Source of the DNA: Aliirhizobium smilacinae | GTDB lineage: Bacteria > Pseudomonadota > Alphaproteobacteria > Rhizobiales > Rhizobiaceae | Direction of reading: 5' to 3' | DNA length: 64,000 bases | NCBI RefSeq assembly: GCF_006335145.1 | Contig: NZ_VDMN01000001.1 | Location: 1,550,001-1,614,000, forward strand | Part shown: positions 27,791-36,176 of the stretch, one piece after another | Position numbering within the stretch: the stretch's first letter is position 1 | Layout: every line of letters begins with the position of its first letter | Made by a program: the position numbers and the translations under genes | The notes under the pieces: generated by a model | Told to the model about the DNA's origin: nothing | The model's input: only the letters and a program-made list of their open reading frames with translations | Database searches by the model: none

Positions 27791-27798
27791 CGATCCCC

Positions 27799-27816
27799 GC
27801 CAGGCAGAAGCCTGGC
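27799..27816 (+). terminator. Hairpin after the glycosyltransferase gene
   Basis: GCCAGGC (27799-27805) pairs with GCCTGGC (27810-27816) around AGAA, 8 bases past the stop. A second possible stem follows (GGACGC with GCGTCC, 27817-27840). No T run, so termination is uncertain. The remaining bases to 28172 (about 330) contain no gene I can support. Confidence 0.45.
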
Positions 27817-28172
27817 CGGACGCGCATTGAGCGCTGCGTCCGACAAAATCCAAGCATGATGCTGCCCAGATGTGCACCAGCCCCGACAACCATTCGTCCG
27901 GAGCCGAGCATCATTGCCGAGATGCGTGTGAGGCGCATCATGACAACCCGGTACCAAATCTGATCGAAACTGGCGACCGAAATCCGGCGCGATAAACTGC
28001 GCCACCATGGTCAGACGAAATCTGGAATGTCGAATTTCCTTTTAAATTCAATACTCCATTTTTGCGCAAGCCTCATGCACTAACTTTATGACCGAGCGAT
28101 CCTCTGACGTTCAGGGATCTCGTGACGGCCCGAATACAATGTTAACCATAAAAACTGGCTAGACGGCTCATT

Positions 28173-28634
28173 ATGAAAACATGCCCCTACTCCATCGAAC
28201 GCGAAGAAATCCTTGCCAAGGCCATTGGCCCTCTGGCGGCCGAACTGAGGTTGCTCGATGCAGCCGACCTCATTTCGCTTCTTCATTTCGAGTATCACAG
28301 CAGCATCGCTGATCTGGTCGATTCTGCTGCCGAACTCTATTTCCATCCGGGAACCGTGCGCTTCGGTGTCGGCGGGGACTATGCGATGGATTGGTCGGCC
28401 TACCCGTCGATCACGCTCGACCTGGAGATCAATCCCCCGGGCATCACGATCTACAGCCGACTGAAGCTGGAAGCAGACAAAGCCAGCATCTCGATCAATT
28501 ACATCAACTTCCATAGCCCGTCTGCCGATCCGAAGGAGAACACCTCCATTCTGGCAGACAGCCTCAAGAAGGTGACCTTCCATAACACCAAGACGCGGGC
28601 AGCCCTGGAACTGAGCAGCCAAGCCCATCATTAA
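28173..28634 (+). CDS. Conserved-looking small protein of unknown function
   Basis: 153 residues starting MKTCPYSIEREEILAKAIGP. Soluble, mixed helix and strand, no signal peptide or membrane segment. The helical start (LLDAADLISLLHFEYHSSIADLV) is followed by a region with FHPGTVRFGVGGDYAMDW and SITLDLEINPPGITIYSRLK that looks like a small beta sheet. I do not recognise the family. It is on the same strand as the glycosyltransferase (382 bases away) and convergent with fliP; a good terminator follows it. A role with glycosylation or flagellin export is possible only by position. Confidence 0.7.
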   Translation: MKTCPYSIEREEILAKAIGPLAAELRLLDAADLISLLHFEYHSSIADLVDSAAELYFHPGTVRFGVGGDYAMDWSAYPSITLDLEINPPGITIYSRLKLEADKASISINYINFHSPSADPKENTSILADSLKKVTFHNTKTRAALELSSQAHH

Positions 28635-28646
28635 GACAAGCGCTGC

Positions 28647-28673
28647 CCCTTCCGGCGACCGCTGGAAGGGCCT
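28647..28673 (+). terminator. Terminator of the 28173-28634 gene
   Basis: CCCTTCC (28647-28653) pairs with GGAAGGG (28664-28670), extended inside by a G-T pair and GCG/CGC with a 2-base loop, followed by CCTTT. It starts 12 bases past the stop codon. Confidence 0.7.
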
Positions 28674-29072
28674 TTGCGTCATTCACCCGTTGCCGCGCCC
28701 CGTGTGCGGCAATTTGCGTTTATGGCGCCTCCGCCTTTTCGACAGACCTTTCCCTGTGCAGCCCTCATATCTCGCCGTTATACGAGCTCAAGTGGCATAG
28801 ACGACAAATCGCATCCGTGACCGGTCAAACCCGATCCCAGGCCGGCCAGGCACGAGCGCCAGTGCGCTATAAAGCACACTGGCATGTAGAGACGAAAAAT
28901 TGGGCGTGCTGTGCCGCAGGGCTGAACGCGGACGACTTCGTGCAATCCGGATGAAGCGGTGCGGAGACAGTCTCGTTGCCGAGACCGAGAGCTTTCCAAC
29001 ATTCAAAAATGATAGACAAATAGCTCTATCCGGCAGGCTTGCCGGGCGGAGTTAACGCACGATTTCAATATT
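28674..29072. other. Intergenic region between convergent genes
   Basis: About 400 bases between the small plus-strand gene and the fliP stop. Short overlapping minus-strand frames here lack ribosome sites and family features. One imperfect inverted repeat, GCCAGTG (28858-28864) with CACTGGC (28877-28883), is visible. Nothing else can be supported. Confidence 0.5.
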
Positions 29073-29807
29073 TCAGGAGAACGATCGGACCAAGGAGCCA
29101 ACAAGAAGGTTCCAGCCGTCGATAAGGACGAAAAACAGGATCTTGAACGGCAGAGAGATCGAGGTCGGCGGAAGCATCATCATGCCCATGGCCATGGTGA
29201 TCGTGGCGACCACCATATCGATGACGAGAAACGGCAGAACGATGAGGAAGCCGATCTCGAAGCCGCGGCGAATCTCCGACAGCATGAATGCCGGAACGAG
29301 CACGCGGTAATAGGGCCTGTCGTTCTCGGAGGTCTGCTGCCCGCGTTCGGTGGCCAGATCGACGAACAGGGCCAGATCCTTCGGACGGGTATTCGCCATC
29401 ATGAAGGTGCGGAACGGTTCCGCCGTTCGCTCGACCGCCTGGGCTTCCGTCACCTGGCTCTGCAGCATCGGCTGAATGCCGTCGCGCCAGGATTGCTCAA
29501 GCGTCGGCGACATGACGTAGAACGTCATGAACATCGCCATGCTGGTGAGAATCATGTTCGACGGCGTAGTGGCAAGCCCCATGCCCGTTCTCAAGATAGA
29601 AAAGGCAATGATGAAGCGCGGGAAGCTCGTCACCATGATCAGGATGCCCGGCGCAACGGACAGGACCGTCAGCAAACCGAAGGTGCGAACAATCCAGGCT
29701 GCTGCCGAACCATCAACTGGGACGTTGATCAGATCCTGCAACTGCTGCGCATGCGCCAGACCGGGCGCCAAAGCCAATACGGCAACGAAAATCGCGAGAC
29801 GAATCAT
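29073..29807 (-). CDS. fliP: FliP, flagellar export gate subunit
   Basis: 244 residues with a cleavable signal peptide (about 1-20, ending GLAHAQQ), as is normal for FliP. Four membrane segments; conserved TSFPRFIIAFSILRTGMGLA, then NDRPYYRVLVPAFMLSEIRR and the ending IKILFFVLIDGWNLLVGSLV type block. Core of the export channel with FliQ and FliR. It overlaps fliL by 4 bases and ends the flgB operon. Confidence 0.97.
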   Translation of the reverse strand: MIRLAIFVAVLALAPGLAHAQQLQDLINVPVDGSAAAWIVRTFGLLTVLSVAPGILIMVTSFPRFIIAFSILRTGMGLATTPSNMILTSMAMFMTFYVMSPTLEQSWRDGIQPMLQSQVTEAQAVERTAEPFRTFMMANTRPKDLALFVDLATERGQQTSENDRPYYRVLVPAFMLSEIRRGFEIGFLIVLPFLVIDMVVATITMAMGMMMLPPTSISLPFKILFFVLIDGWNLLVGSLVRSFS

Positions 29808-30301
29808 TCGACAACAAAAGTCCTAATCAGGACCTTTGTTACACGCCCCTGGGAGCGCAAGCTAGCAATCTCCTCGAGATCGCCCTTCAAATATGTGAAT
29901 CCACGCGGCCCCTGCAGTTGTTGCAGCGACAAGGTTCGCAGATAGGCAACGATATTCTGATTGACCGTTTCGGCCAGTGCCGGATCGGGCGGACCATCGA
30001 AAACCAGCCCCACCTGCAGGCGAATGAGGTTTTCGGCCGGATAGCCGATATTGGTCAGGATCGGCGTCAGTTCTAGGAGATTGGATACAGCTGGTGCAGT
30101 CTTTTCGCCCTCACCACTCTTTTCTCCCTCGGCTGCATGCGTGCTTGCCGCTGCTTCGGCCGGCTTCGGGGCCGGCGCAATCAGCTTGCCGGTCAGCCAG
30201 CCGCCACCGCCGCCCACCAAAGACAACAGCACCACAGCGCCAACCATCGGAATGAGCGTGTTTTTCTTCGGGACGGTTTCGTCCTCAGCCGTGATAGCCA
30301 T
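29804..30301 (-). CDS. fliL: FliL, stator-associated basal body protein
   Basis: 165 residues. One membrane segment (about 16-38, LIPMVGAVVLLSLVGGGGGW) and a periplasmic FliL domain ending GDLEEIASLRSQGRVTKVLIRTFVVE. FliL rings surround stators and stabilise them. It lies 34 bases after flgH and is coupled to fliP. Confidence 0.93.
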   Translation of the reverse strand: MAITAEDETVPKKNTLIPMVGAVVLLSLVGGGGGWLTGKLIAPAPKPAEAAASTHAAEGEKSGEGEKTAPAVSNLLELTPILTNIGYPAENLIRLQVGLVFDGPPDPALAETVNQNIVAYLRTLSLQQLQGPRGFTYLKGDLEEIASLRSQGRVTKVLIRTFVVE

Positions 30302-30335
30302 TTGGTTTCACTCCTTGGCAAAATGCCAGCATACC

Positions 30336-31055
30336 TCAGATCGGCGAGAACAGATCCATGAGCTGCTGGCCGACGGGCGGCTGTTGAATTTCGCTCACGC
30401 GGCCACGGCCGCCATAGGAGATGCGTGCTTCGGCGATCTTTTCATAAGAAATTTCGTTCTCTGAATCGACATCCTGCGGCCTGACGATACCGGCAACGTT
30501 GAGGATACGGATCTCGTTGTTGACGCGTACTTCCTGCGAACCGCTGATCAGCAGATTACCATTTTCAAGAACGCCGGTCACGACTGCCGCAACGAGCAGA
30601 TTCAACTGCTCGGACCGGGTGGTAGACCCCTTGCCGTCCGAATTGGATTCGCCGTTGAAACCGAAAGAGGAATCGGTGCTGGGCTTCCATCCAAAGATGG
30701 TCGCATCGGCCTTCCAGGCCGTGGTGCGGTCGTTGCTCTTTTCGAGCTTCGTCTGATTATCGAAATCCGCCTTGTCGTTGATCTTGATCGTGACAGTCAT
30801 AATGTCACCGATATTGAGCGCGCGCGCATCCTTGAACAGGGCGGCCTGACTGTCGCTCCAGATCGAGTAGCCGTTGTTCATGTTGTGCGGACGCTTCGGA
30901 TAGGAGGCGAGCTGCGGGGCCTGGCTGAACTGCAACCCGCTGCCGATCGGGCTCATCGACGGCGCATTGCCGACCTCCCTGATCGTCTGGGGCGTTTGTG
31001 AGCATCCTGAAAGAAGCGCGACGGTCGCGAGGAGTGCGGGTGCGAGTTTGGTCAT
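30336..31055 (-). CDS. flgH: FlgH, L-ring lipoprotein
   Basis: 239 residues with a lipoprotein signal (LLATVALLSGCSQTPQ, lipidated Cys about residue 18). The L-ring signature is present: SLWSD-like SIWSDSQAALFKDARALNIG, DIMTVTIKINDKADFDN, and the ending AEARISYGGRGRVSEIQQPP. Forms the outer-membrane bushing around the rod. It overlaps motE by 4 bases. Confidence 0.96.
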   Translation of the reverse strand: MTKLAPALLATVALLSGCSQTPQTIREVGNAPSMSPIGSGLQFSQAPQLASYPKRPHNMNNGYSIWSDSQAALFKDARALNIGDIMTVTIKINDKADFDNQTKLEKSNDRTTAWKADATIFGWKPSTDSSFGFNGESNSDGKGSTTRSEQLNLLVAAVVTGVLENGNLLISGSQEVRVNNEIRILNVAGIVRPQDVDSENEISYEKIAEARISYGGRGRVSEIQQPPVGQQLMDLFSPI

Positions 31056-31609
31056 GACGGATCTTTCGACGTGTTGGGATCCGCTGCACTGGCGATGATG
31101 GAGGCGACGGCCGCAGCCTTCTTGGCATCCATTTCACTCAATATCAGGCCGGATTGGCGGGGCGGAAGCCGCATGACAATAGCGGCGGCAAGCCCTGCCT
31201 GCATTTCTGCCAACTGCGGGGCGGCAGTGTCTGGCTTCATGGTCTTGAAGATATCGACGAGGCCGTTTTCGGCCTGCTTCATGAATTCGTTGCGCCGGCC
31301 GATCCAGTCTTCATATTCGGCCTTGCGGGTTTCCATGACGGCGATGCGGTCGTTGACCTCGCCCTGAAGTTTCTCAAGGTCCTGCTTCTGCAAAGCATAA
31401 CGGCGATCACGCGCAGCGTCGGCAATGTTGCCGCAGAATTGCTGAACCTCGTTCTCGCTCGTCAGGCCGGACGTGTCGCGGACCTGTTCCTGGGCGTCGG
31501 CCGAGGGCAAGGCAACAAGCAACCCGAGGAGAGCCAGCACCGGAAGAGCCACCGAGGAACGCTCCCAAGGCCGTAACCGAGACGGTGATGAAGTATCTGG
31601 GCCAATCAT
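31052..31609 (-). CDS. motE: MotE, periplasmic chaperone of MotC
   Basis: 185 residues with a hydrophobic signal region (about 20-40, VALPVLALLGLLVALPSADA). A coiled coil (LQKQDLEKLQGEVNDRIAVM) and a C-terminal MgtE-N-like helical part (MRLPPRQSGLILSEMDAKKA). In S. meliloti MotE is needed for folding and stability of MotC and dimerises by a disulfide; a single Cys (VQQFCGNIAD, about residue 59) is kept here. It overlaps flgI and flgH by 4 bases each. Confidence 0.88.
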   Translation of the reverse strand: MIGPDTSSPSRLRPWERSSVALPVLALLGLLVALPSADAQEQVRDTSGLTSENEVQQFCGNIADAARDRRYALQKQDLEKLQGEVNDRIAVMETRKAEYEDWIGRRNEFMKQAENGLVDIFKTMKPDTAAPQLAEMQAGLAAAIVMRLPPRQSGLILSEMDAKKAAAVASIIASAADPNTSKDPS

Positions 31610-32727
31610 TGCAGTACCAGCTCCGCTTGCAGTGCACCTGCAGACTTGATCCCCTGGAGGATCGCGATAATCCCATCAGGCTTGACGCCGATGCTGTTGA
31701 GCCCTGCAACCAGCGACCGCAGATCCGGACCTTCGAGGACCGCAACCGGGCCACCTGTCTTCTCAGCCGTGATATCCGTCTGCGGCTGGACGTAGGTCTC
31801 GCCGCGCGAGAAAGGCAGCGGCTGGATGACCTGCGGCGTCTCAGTGACCTGAACCGTCAATGTTCCGTAGCTGACCGCGACTTTCGATATACGAACATCG
31901 GCACCGATGACGATGGTTCCGGTGCGTTCATTGATGACCACCTTGGCAGGCGTATCGGTTTCGACGGCAAGGTTCTCGATGCGCGCCATCAGACGGGCCA
32001 GATCCTCCTGCGGAGGCTTCTGTACCGAAACGACCTGAGAATCACGGGCTTCGGCAATCGGCATGCGATAGGTGCTGGTGGAGAAGGAATTGATCACGTC
32101 CGCGACACGGATCGCGGTGGAGAAATCCGGATTTCGCAGCTGCAGGACGAGCGCCCCGGAATCCTTGAAGCGCGACGGCAGTTCGCGTTCGATAATGGCA
32201 CCGCCGGGGATGCGGCCTGCGGTGGTTATGCCTTCGGTGAGCTGGGTCGCGGCACCCGTGGCCGAGAAGCCGGAAACGACGACGGCGCCCTGCGCGACGG
32301 CATAGATCTGACCGTCGGCACCGGTGAGCGACGTCATGACCAGTGTTCCGCCGCGTAGCGATGTCGCGTCGCCGAGAGAGCTAACGGTCACGTCGATACG
32401 GCTACCGGGGCTGGTGAAGGGCGGCAGGTTCGTCGTGACCATGACGGCCGCAACGTTCTTGGCGGCCGACTGGCCGCCCTGCGTCGAAATGCCGAGGTTC
32501 TGGAGCATTGCGCGCATTGACTGATCGGTAAACGGCGATGCCCGCAGGCCGTCGCCTGTGCCTTGCAAGCCGACCACGAGACCATATCCGATGAGCTGGT
32601 TATCACGTCCCGCCTGGAGTGAGACCACGTCCTTGATACGCGCATTCGATGCCGCCTCGACGACAGACGCCGCAGCAAAAAGCGCCAGCACGCTGGCGAC
32701 GATTGTTGTTAGCAGTCTAGCGATCAT
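31606..32727 (-). CDS. flgI: FlgI, P-ring protein
   Basis: 373 residues with a signal peptide (about 1-25, ASVVEAASNARIKDVVSLQA). The VQLIGYGLVVGLQGTGDGLR-like start and the C-terminal NSIGVKPDGIIAILQGIKSA block are diagnostic. It forms the periplasmic bushing in peptidoglycan, assembled with the help of FlgA, whose gene is directly upstream with a 4-base overlap. Confidence 0.97.
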   Translation of the reverse strand: MIARLLTTIVASVLALFAAASVVEAASNARIKDVVSLQAGRDNQLIGYGLVVGLQGTGDGLRASPFTDQSMRAMLQNLGISTQGGQSAAKNVAAVMVTTNLPPFTSPGSRIDVTVSSLGDATSLRGGTLVMTSLTGADGQIYAVAQGAVVVSGFSATGAATQLTEGITTAGRIPGGAIIERELPSRFKDSGALVLQLRNPDFSTAIRVADVINSFSTSTYRMPIAEARDSQVVSVQKPPQEDLARLMARIENLAVETDTPAKVVINERTGTIVIGADVRISKVAVSYGTLTVQVTETPQVIQPLPFSRGETYVQPQTDITAEKTGGPVAVLEGPDLRSLVAGLNSIGVKPDGIIAILQGIKSAGALQAELVLQ

Positions 32728-33212
32728 TTCTGGACAACCTCGACATTTCCGTCAGGCCTGACCGTGCCGGTGACGGTAACCCCGCTCTCAGTGTTACGGA
32801 CGCGAATCGAATCTCCGGCCATGGCGTCCTGCAGAGCAGATCCGGAGGCGGAAATCGTCAGCCCACCAACGTTGAACATGATGCGGATCGCCTTGCCTCG
32901 CTCGACTGTGAAAGGCTCTCGCAACGAAGCAGCGGGGATGGTTCTTCCCGCTACCAGTGTGCGCTTTGCCACCTTGCCGATGACATCAGTGACGCTTGAC
33001 GTGTAACCACCGGCCAGGTTCGGATTGGTCACTTCGACCTCCATCACCTGGCTTGAGGAAATGATATCGCCGGGGAAGATCGTCGATGTGGGAACGACGG
33101 CGTAAAGAGGCTGGGCAACCGCGACCTGCGATCCGGCACCAGCGATGAACAGCAGCGACAGGGTAACCCCGCCGATAGCCGACCGAAGTGCATTTCCACT
33201 AGGAAACATCAT
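32724..33212 (-). CDS. flgA: FlgA, P-ring assembly chaperone
   Basis: 162 residues, short compared with enterobacterial FlgA (about 220) but usual in rhizobia. Signal peptide to about residue 34, then an SAF domain (VVPTSTIFPGDIISSSQVME) and the conserved LREPFTVERGKAIRIMF and AMAGDSIRVRNTESG blocks. The start could be either of the two Met codons at 33212 and 33209. Confidence 0.94.
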   Translation of the reverse strand: MMFPSGNALRSAIGGVTLSLLFIAGAGSQVAVAQPLYAVVPTSTIFPGDIISSSQVMEVEVTNPNLAGGYTSSVTDVIGKVAKRTLVAGRTIPAASLREPFTVERGKAIRIMFNVGGLTISASGSALQDAMAGDSIRVRNTESGVTVTGTVRPDGNVEVVQK

Positions 33213-33233
33213 GTTTGCCCGCCTCTTAATCCG

Positions 33234-34022
33234 TTATTTCAGGTTCTTACTGACGATCTGAGCCATTTCATCCGCTGTCGTGATGACCTTGGAATTCATT
33301 TCGTAAGCGCGCTGCGCCGAGATCAGGTCGGTGATTTCCTTGACCGAATCGACGTTGGAGCTTTCGAGGTAACCCTGCTTCAGGTAGCCGTAACCGGTAT
33401 CCGCCGGTGATGCGACGACCGCATCGCCCGAAGCTTCGGTGACCGAGAAAAGATTGTCGCCCAGCGGGCGCAGACCTGCATCGTTGGCAAACAGCGCCAG
33501 CTGGAGCTGACCGACCTGCGTCATGTTATCCTGTTCGCCGATACGGACCGAAACCGTGCCGTCCTGGGCAATGGTGACTTCGGTGGCGTCCTGCGGGATG
33601 GTGATCGCGGGAATGACGCCGTGGCCATCGATCGTCACCAGACGTCCGTTGGCATCCTTGTTGAATGCACCGGCGCGCGTATAAAGCGTCGTGCCGTCCG
33701 AACCTTCGATCTGGAACCAGCCATTGCCGACAATTGCGGCATCAAGCGTGTTGCTGGTCTGGGAAATCTCACCCTGTTCGAACAGCTTGCGGACAGCCGA
33801 CGTCTGCACGCCGAGACCGATATTGGCACCTTCCGGCACAACCGACTGGTTGGCACGGTTGGCGACGCCTGCGGCGCGCTCGGTCTGATAGAGAAGGTCG
33901 GTAAACTCCGCCCGGCCGCGCTTGAACGCGGTCGTGTTGATGTTGGCGATGTTGTTGGCGATGACTTCGAGGTTCGTCTGCTGGGCATTCATACCCGTTG
34001 CAGCAATGGCGAGTGCTCTCAT
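33234..34022 (-). CDS. flgG: FlgG, distal rod protein
   Basis: 262 residues, the standard length. N-terminal [41 protein letters not shown]-terminal [37 protein letters not shown]. Forms the distal rod crossing the L and P rings. It lies 20 bases after fliE and 21 before flgA. Confidence 0.97.
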   Translation of the reverse strand: MRALAIAATGMNAQQTNLEVIANNIANINTTAFKRGRAEFTDLLYQTERAAGVANRANQSVVPEGANIGLGVQTSAVRKLFEQGEISQTSNTLDAAIVGNGWFQIEGSDGTTLYTRAGAFNKDANGRLVTIDGHGVIPAITIPQDATEVTIAQDGTVSVRIGEQDNMTQVGQLQLALFANDAGLRPLGDNLFSVTEASGDAVVASPADTGYGYLKQGYLESSNVDSVKEITDLISAQRAYEMNSKVITTADEMAQIVSKNLK

Positions 34023-34042
34023 AGACTTGAAACCTCTTTATC

Positions 34043-34390
34043 CTAGATCTGCATTTTGGAAATTTCGAGGTAGGCCGAAACGACCTTGTCTCGCAGTGCG
34101 ACCGCTGTCTGGAGCGTGCGGTTGGCTTCCATAACGGCATCGACAACTTCGCGTGTGTCGGCCTTGCCCTGGATGCCGGCAAACGACATCGTCTCACCCT
34201 GCTTCACGCTATCGAGTGCGCCCTTTGCGGCATCGGCGAGAAAGCTGCCGAAAGACGGCCCGGCAACACCGGTTGCGGCCGTACCGACTGCGGCGCCCAG
34301 CATGTTTGACAGGCTGCTGCCGGTGGATACCGTCTGGTCGAGACCAGTGGATTTCGTCAGACCACCGATGCTTGAAATGCTATCGATCAT
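34043..34390 (-). CDS. fliE: FliE, MS-ring to rod adaptor
   Basis: 115 residues. The C-terminal helix (VKQGETMSFAGIQGKADTRE, VVDAVMEANRTLQTAVALRD) is the FliE signature. It is the first protein exported, joining the MS ring and export gate to the rod. Located 2 bases after flgC. Confidence 0.95.
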   Translation of the reverse strand: MIDSISSIGGLTKSTGLDQTVSTGSSLSNMLGAAVGTAATGVAGPSFGSFLADAAKGALDSVKQGETMSFAGIQGKADTREVVDAVMEANRTLQTAVALRDKVVSAYLEISKMQI

Positions 34391-34392
34391 AA

Positions 34393-34806
34393 TTAACCTT
34401 TCAACAAATCGATTGTCGACGAGATCAGATCCCGCGTCTGCTTGATGCTCTGCAGGTTCGCCTCGTAGCTGCGATTGGCTTCGCGTAGGTCAGCCATTTC
34501 GATCAGCACATTGACGTTCGGATACTTGACCATGCCCTTGCTATCGGCAGCGGGATGGTCCGGGTCGTATTCTTCGGTGAAATCACCCTGATCGGTGCCG
34601 ATCTTCTTGACATCCACCATGTTGATGCCGCTGGCGCGATCCATCTCGTTGCCGAAGGTAATGATCTTGCGGCGATAGGGATCGGCACCCGTAGTGTCGC
34701 CGGTCGTGCGTGCGTTTGCGATGTTTTCGGAAACGACACGAAGGCGGGTGGACTGGGCTTCCATTCCACTGCCTGCAATCTTCAGCGAAGCGATCAGTGC
34801 GTCCAT
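34393..34806 (-). CDS. flgC: FlgC, proximal rod protein
   Basis: 137 residues, standard length. N-terminal [20 protein letters not shown] and [12 protein letters not shown]-terminal [20 protein letters not shown] followed by [20 protein letters not shown]. Proximal rod subunit with FlgB and FlgF. Confidence 0.97.
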   Translation of the reverse strand: MDALIASLKIAGSGMEAQSTRLRVVSENIANARTTGDTTGADPYRRKIITFGNEMDRASGINMVDVKKIGTDQGDFTEEYDPDHPAADSKGMVKYPNVNVLIEMADLREANRSYEANLQSIKQTRDLISSTIDLLKG

Positions 34807-34807
34807 C

Positions 34808-35215
34808 TTATTTACCCAATGCCGTCAGCATCATTCTGTTGATGTTCTGAACGAGCAGCGTGTTCAGTTCGAACTGACGCTTGATCTCGCCCATCTTGGA
34901 CATTTCCGTCGCCAGTGCGACTGTATTGCCGGATTCCTGAACACCGATCTCCTGATTGAGCTTCGTGTCCTTGAGTTCAACCCGACCATTGCCGGCAATG
35001 TCCGCGGTCATGTGCGCCGAATTGGTCCTTGCCATTTCCATCGATCCGAGGCCGCTTGCAGACTTCAGTTCGGCATCGAAAGGCGTCAGGTCCTTGGAGG
35101 CGTATTTCGGCGTGTTCGCATTGGCGATGTTCGTCGTGGTTACCTGCTGTCGAACGGACAGCCATTCCGCTTGCCGAGACGCAAGCTCGAACAACTGAAT
35201 CGGCTGCATGGTCAT
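34808..35215 (-). CDS. flgB: FlgB, proximal rod protein
   Basis: 135 residues from the ATG at 35215 ([20 protein letters not shown]), preceded by GGAG at 8-10 bases; the frame is open to 35428 without family resemblance. Rod motif [20 protein letters not shown] and the C-terminal [20 protein letters not shown]. First gene of the flgB-flgC-fliE-flgG-flgA-flgI-motE-flgH-fliL-fliP operon. Confidence 0.96.
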   Translation of the reverse strand: MTMQPIQLFELASRQAEWLSVRQQVTTTNIANANTPKYASKDLTPFDAELKSASGLGSMEMARTNSAHMTADIAGNGRVELKDTKLNQEIGVQESGNTVALATEMSKMGEIKRQFELNTLLVQNINRMMLTALGK

Positions 35216-35430
35216 GGTTGTTCTCCATCTTGTTGCCTTGGACGCTAGAGGGACAATCTTGCGCGGGACTTGCGGTAGGAGCCGCCTGAAAGTTTCCAGC
35301 CGCTGCAGGCATTTTCCATTCGCCAAGCCAAACAGGTTCGCGCAAGCCCTGGCTCTTAACTGTCGGTCGAAATCGCCAGAGCTCTCCCGCGCGGGGGCAT
35401 GCGCCGTATCCCGTAATTCAGGAGACACCC
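35216..35430. promoter_or_regulatory. Divergent promoter region flgB / flgF
   Basis: 215 bases between two long divergent operons, both expected Rem targets by analogy with S. meliloti. TTGCGCGGGACTTGCGG (35266 on) and GGTTCGCGCAAGCC (35334 on) share GCGCAA/TTGCGC cores in opposite orientation, a possible paired operator. No promoter boxes can be assigned with confidence. Confidence 0.35.
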
Positions 35431-36165
35431 ATGCAATCCGGTATCTATGTCGGCATTTCCTCGCAGATCGCCCTCGAGCGTCGCCTCACCACGATCTCCG
35501 ACAACATCGCCAACATGAACACCGTCGGCTTTCGCTCGACCGAGGTGAAGTTCGATCAGATCCTCAGCCAGACCCAGAACGAGAACAACACCAAGATCGC
35601 CTTCGTGTCCCAGGGCAACGACTATCTGTCGATGCGCAACGGCGAACTCGAGCAGACCGGTAACTCGCTGGATTTTGCCGTCAAGGGCGATGCATGGTTT
35701 GCCGTTCAGACACCGCAGGGCCAGGTGCTCACGCGTGACGGACGGTTTTCGATGTCGCTTACCGGGGAACTGATCTCAACGAAGGGCTATCCGGTTCTCG
35801 ATGGCGGCGGTGCCCCGATACAGCTCGATCCAAGAGCCCCTACGCCAAAGGTCGGCCAGGACGGACGCATCATGCAGGGTGAACGGACCGTCGGGCAGAT
35901 CGGTGTATTTACAGTGGACATCGACAAGGGTTTCTACCGCGCCGACAATAGCGGCATCATCCCCACCGACGCGCCGCAGGCGGTTGTCGATACCATGGGC
36001 ATCGGCGTCATGCAGGGCTTCCTCGAGCAGTCCAACGTCAATGCCATCGGTGAAATGACCCAGCTCATCCAGGTGAACCGCGCGTTCGAAAGCATCTCCT
36101 CGCTGATGAGCACGAGTGAAGACAATTTCTCGTCTGCCATGAGAACGCTGGGCGGTAGCCAGTAG
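35431..36165 (+). CDS. flgF: FlgF, proximal rod protein
   Basis: 244 residues with CAGGAGACACCC before the ATG. N-terminal LERRLTTISDNIANMNTVGF and C-terminal LEQSNVNAIGEMTQLIQVNR, AFESISSLM are diagnostic. First gene of the plus-strand flgF-fliI-motA-fliM-fliN-fliG operon. Confidence 0.96.
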   Translation: MQSGIYVGISSQIALERRLTTISDNIANMNTVGFRSTEVKFDQILSQTQNENNTKIAFVSQGNDYLSMRNGELEQTGNSLDFAVKGDAWFAVQTPQGQVLTRDGRFSMSLTGELISTKGYPVLDGGGAPIQLDPRAPTPKVGQDGRIMQGERTVGQIGVFTVDIDKGFYRADNSGIIPTDAPQAVVDTMGIGVMQGFLEQSNVNAIGEMTQLIQVNRAFESISSLMSTSEDNFSSAMRTLGGSQ

Positions 36166-36176
36166 GAAACATACCG

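Noticed and set aside
28778..29006. Small minus-strand genes between the unknown gene and fliP
   Set aside because: Two overlapping frames with no ribosome site, odd composition and no coupling to fliP.
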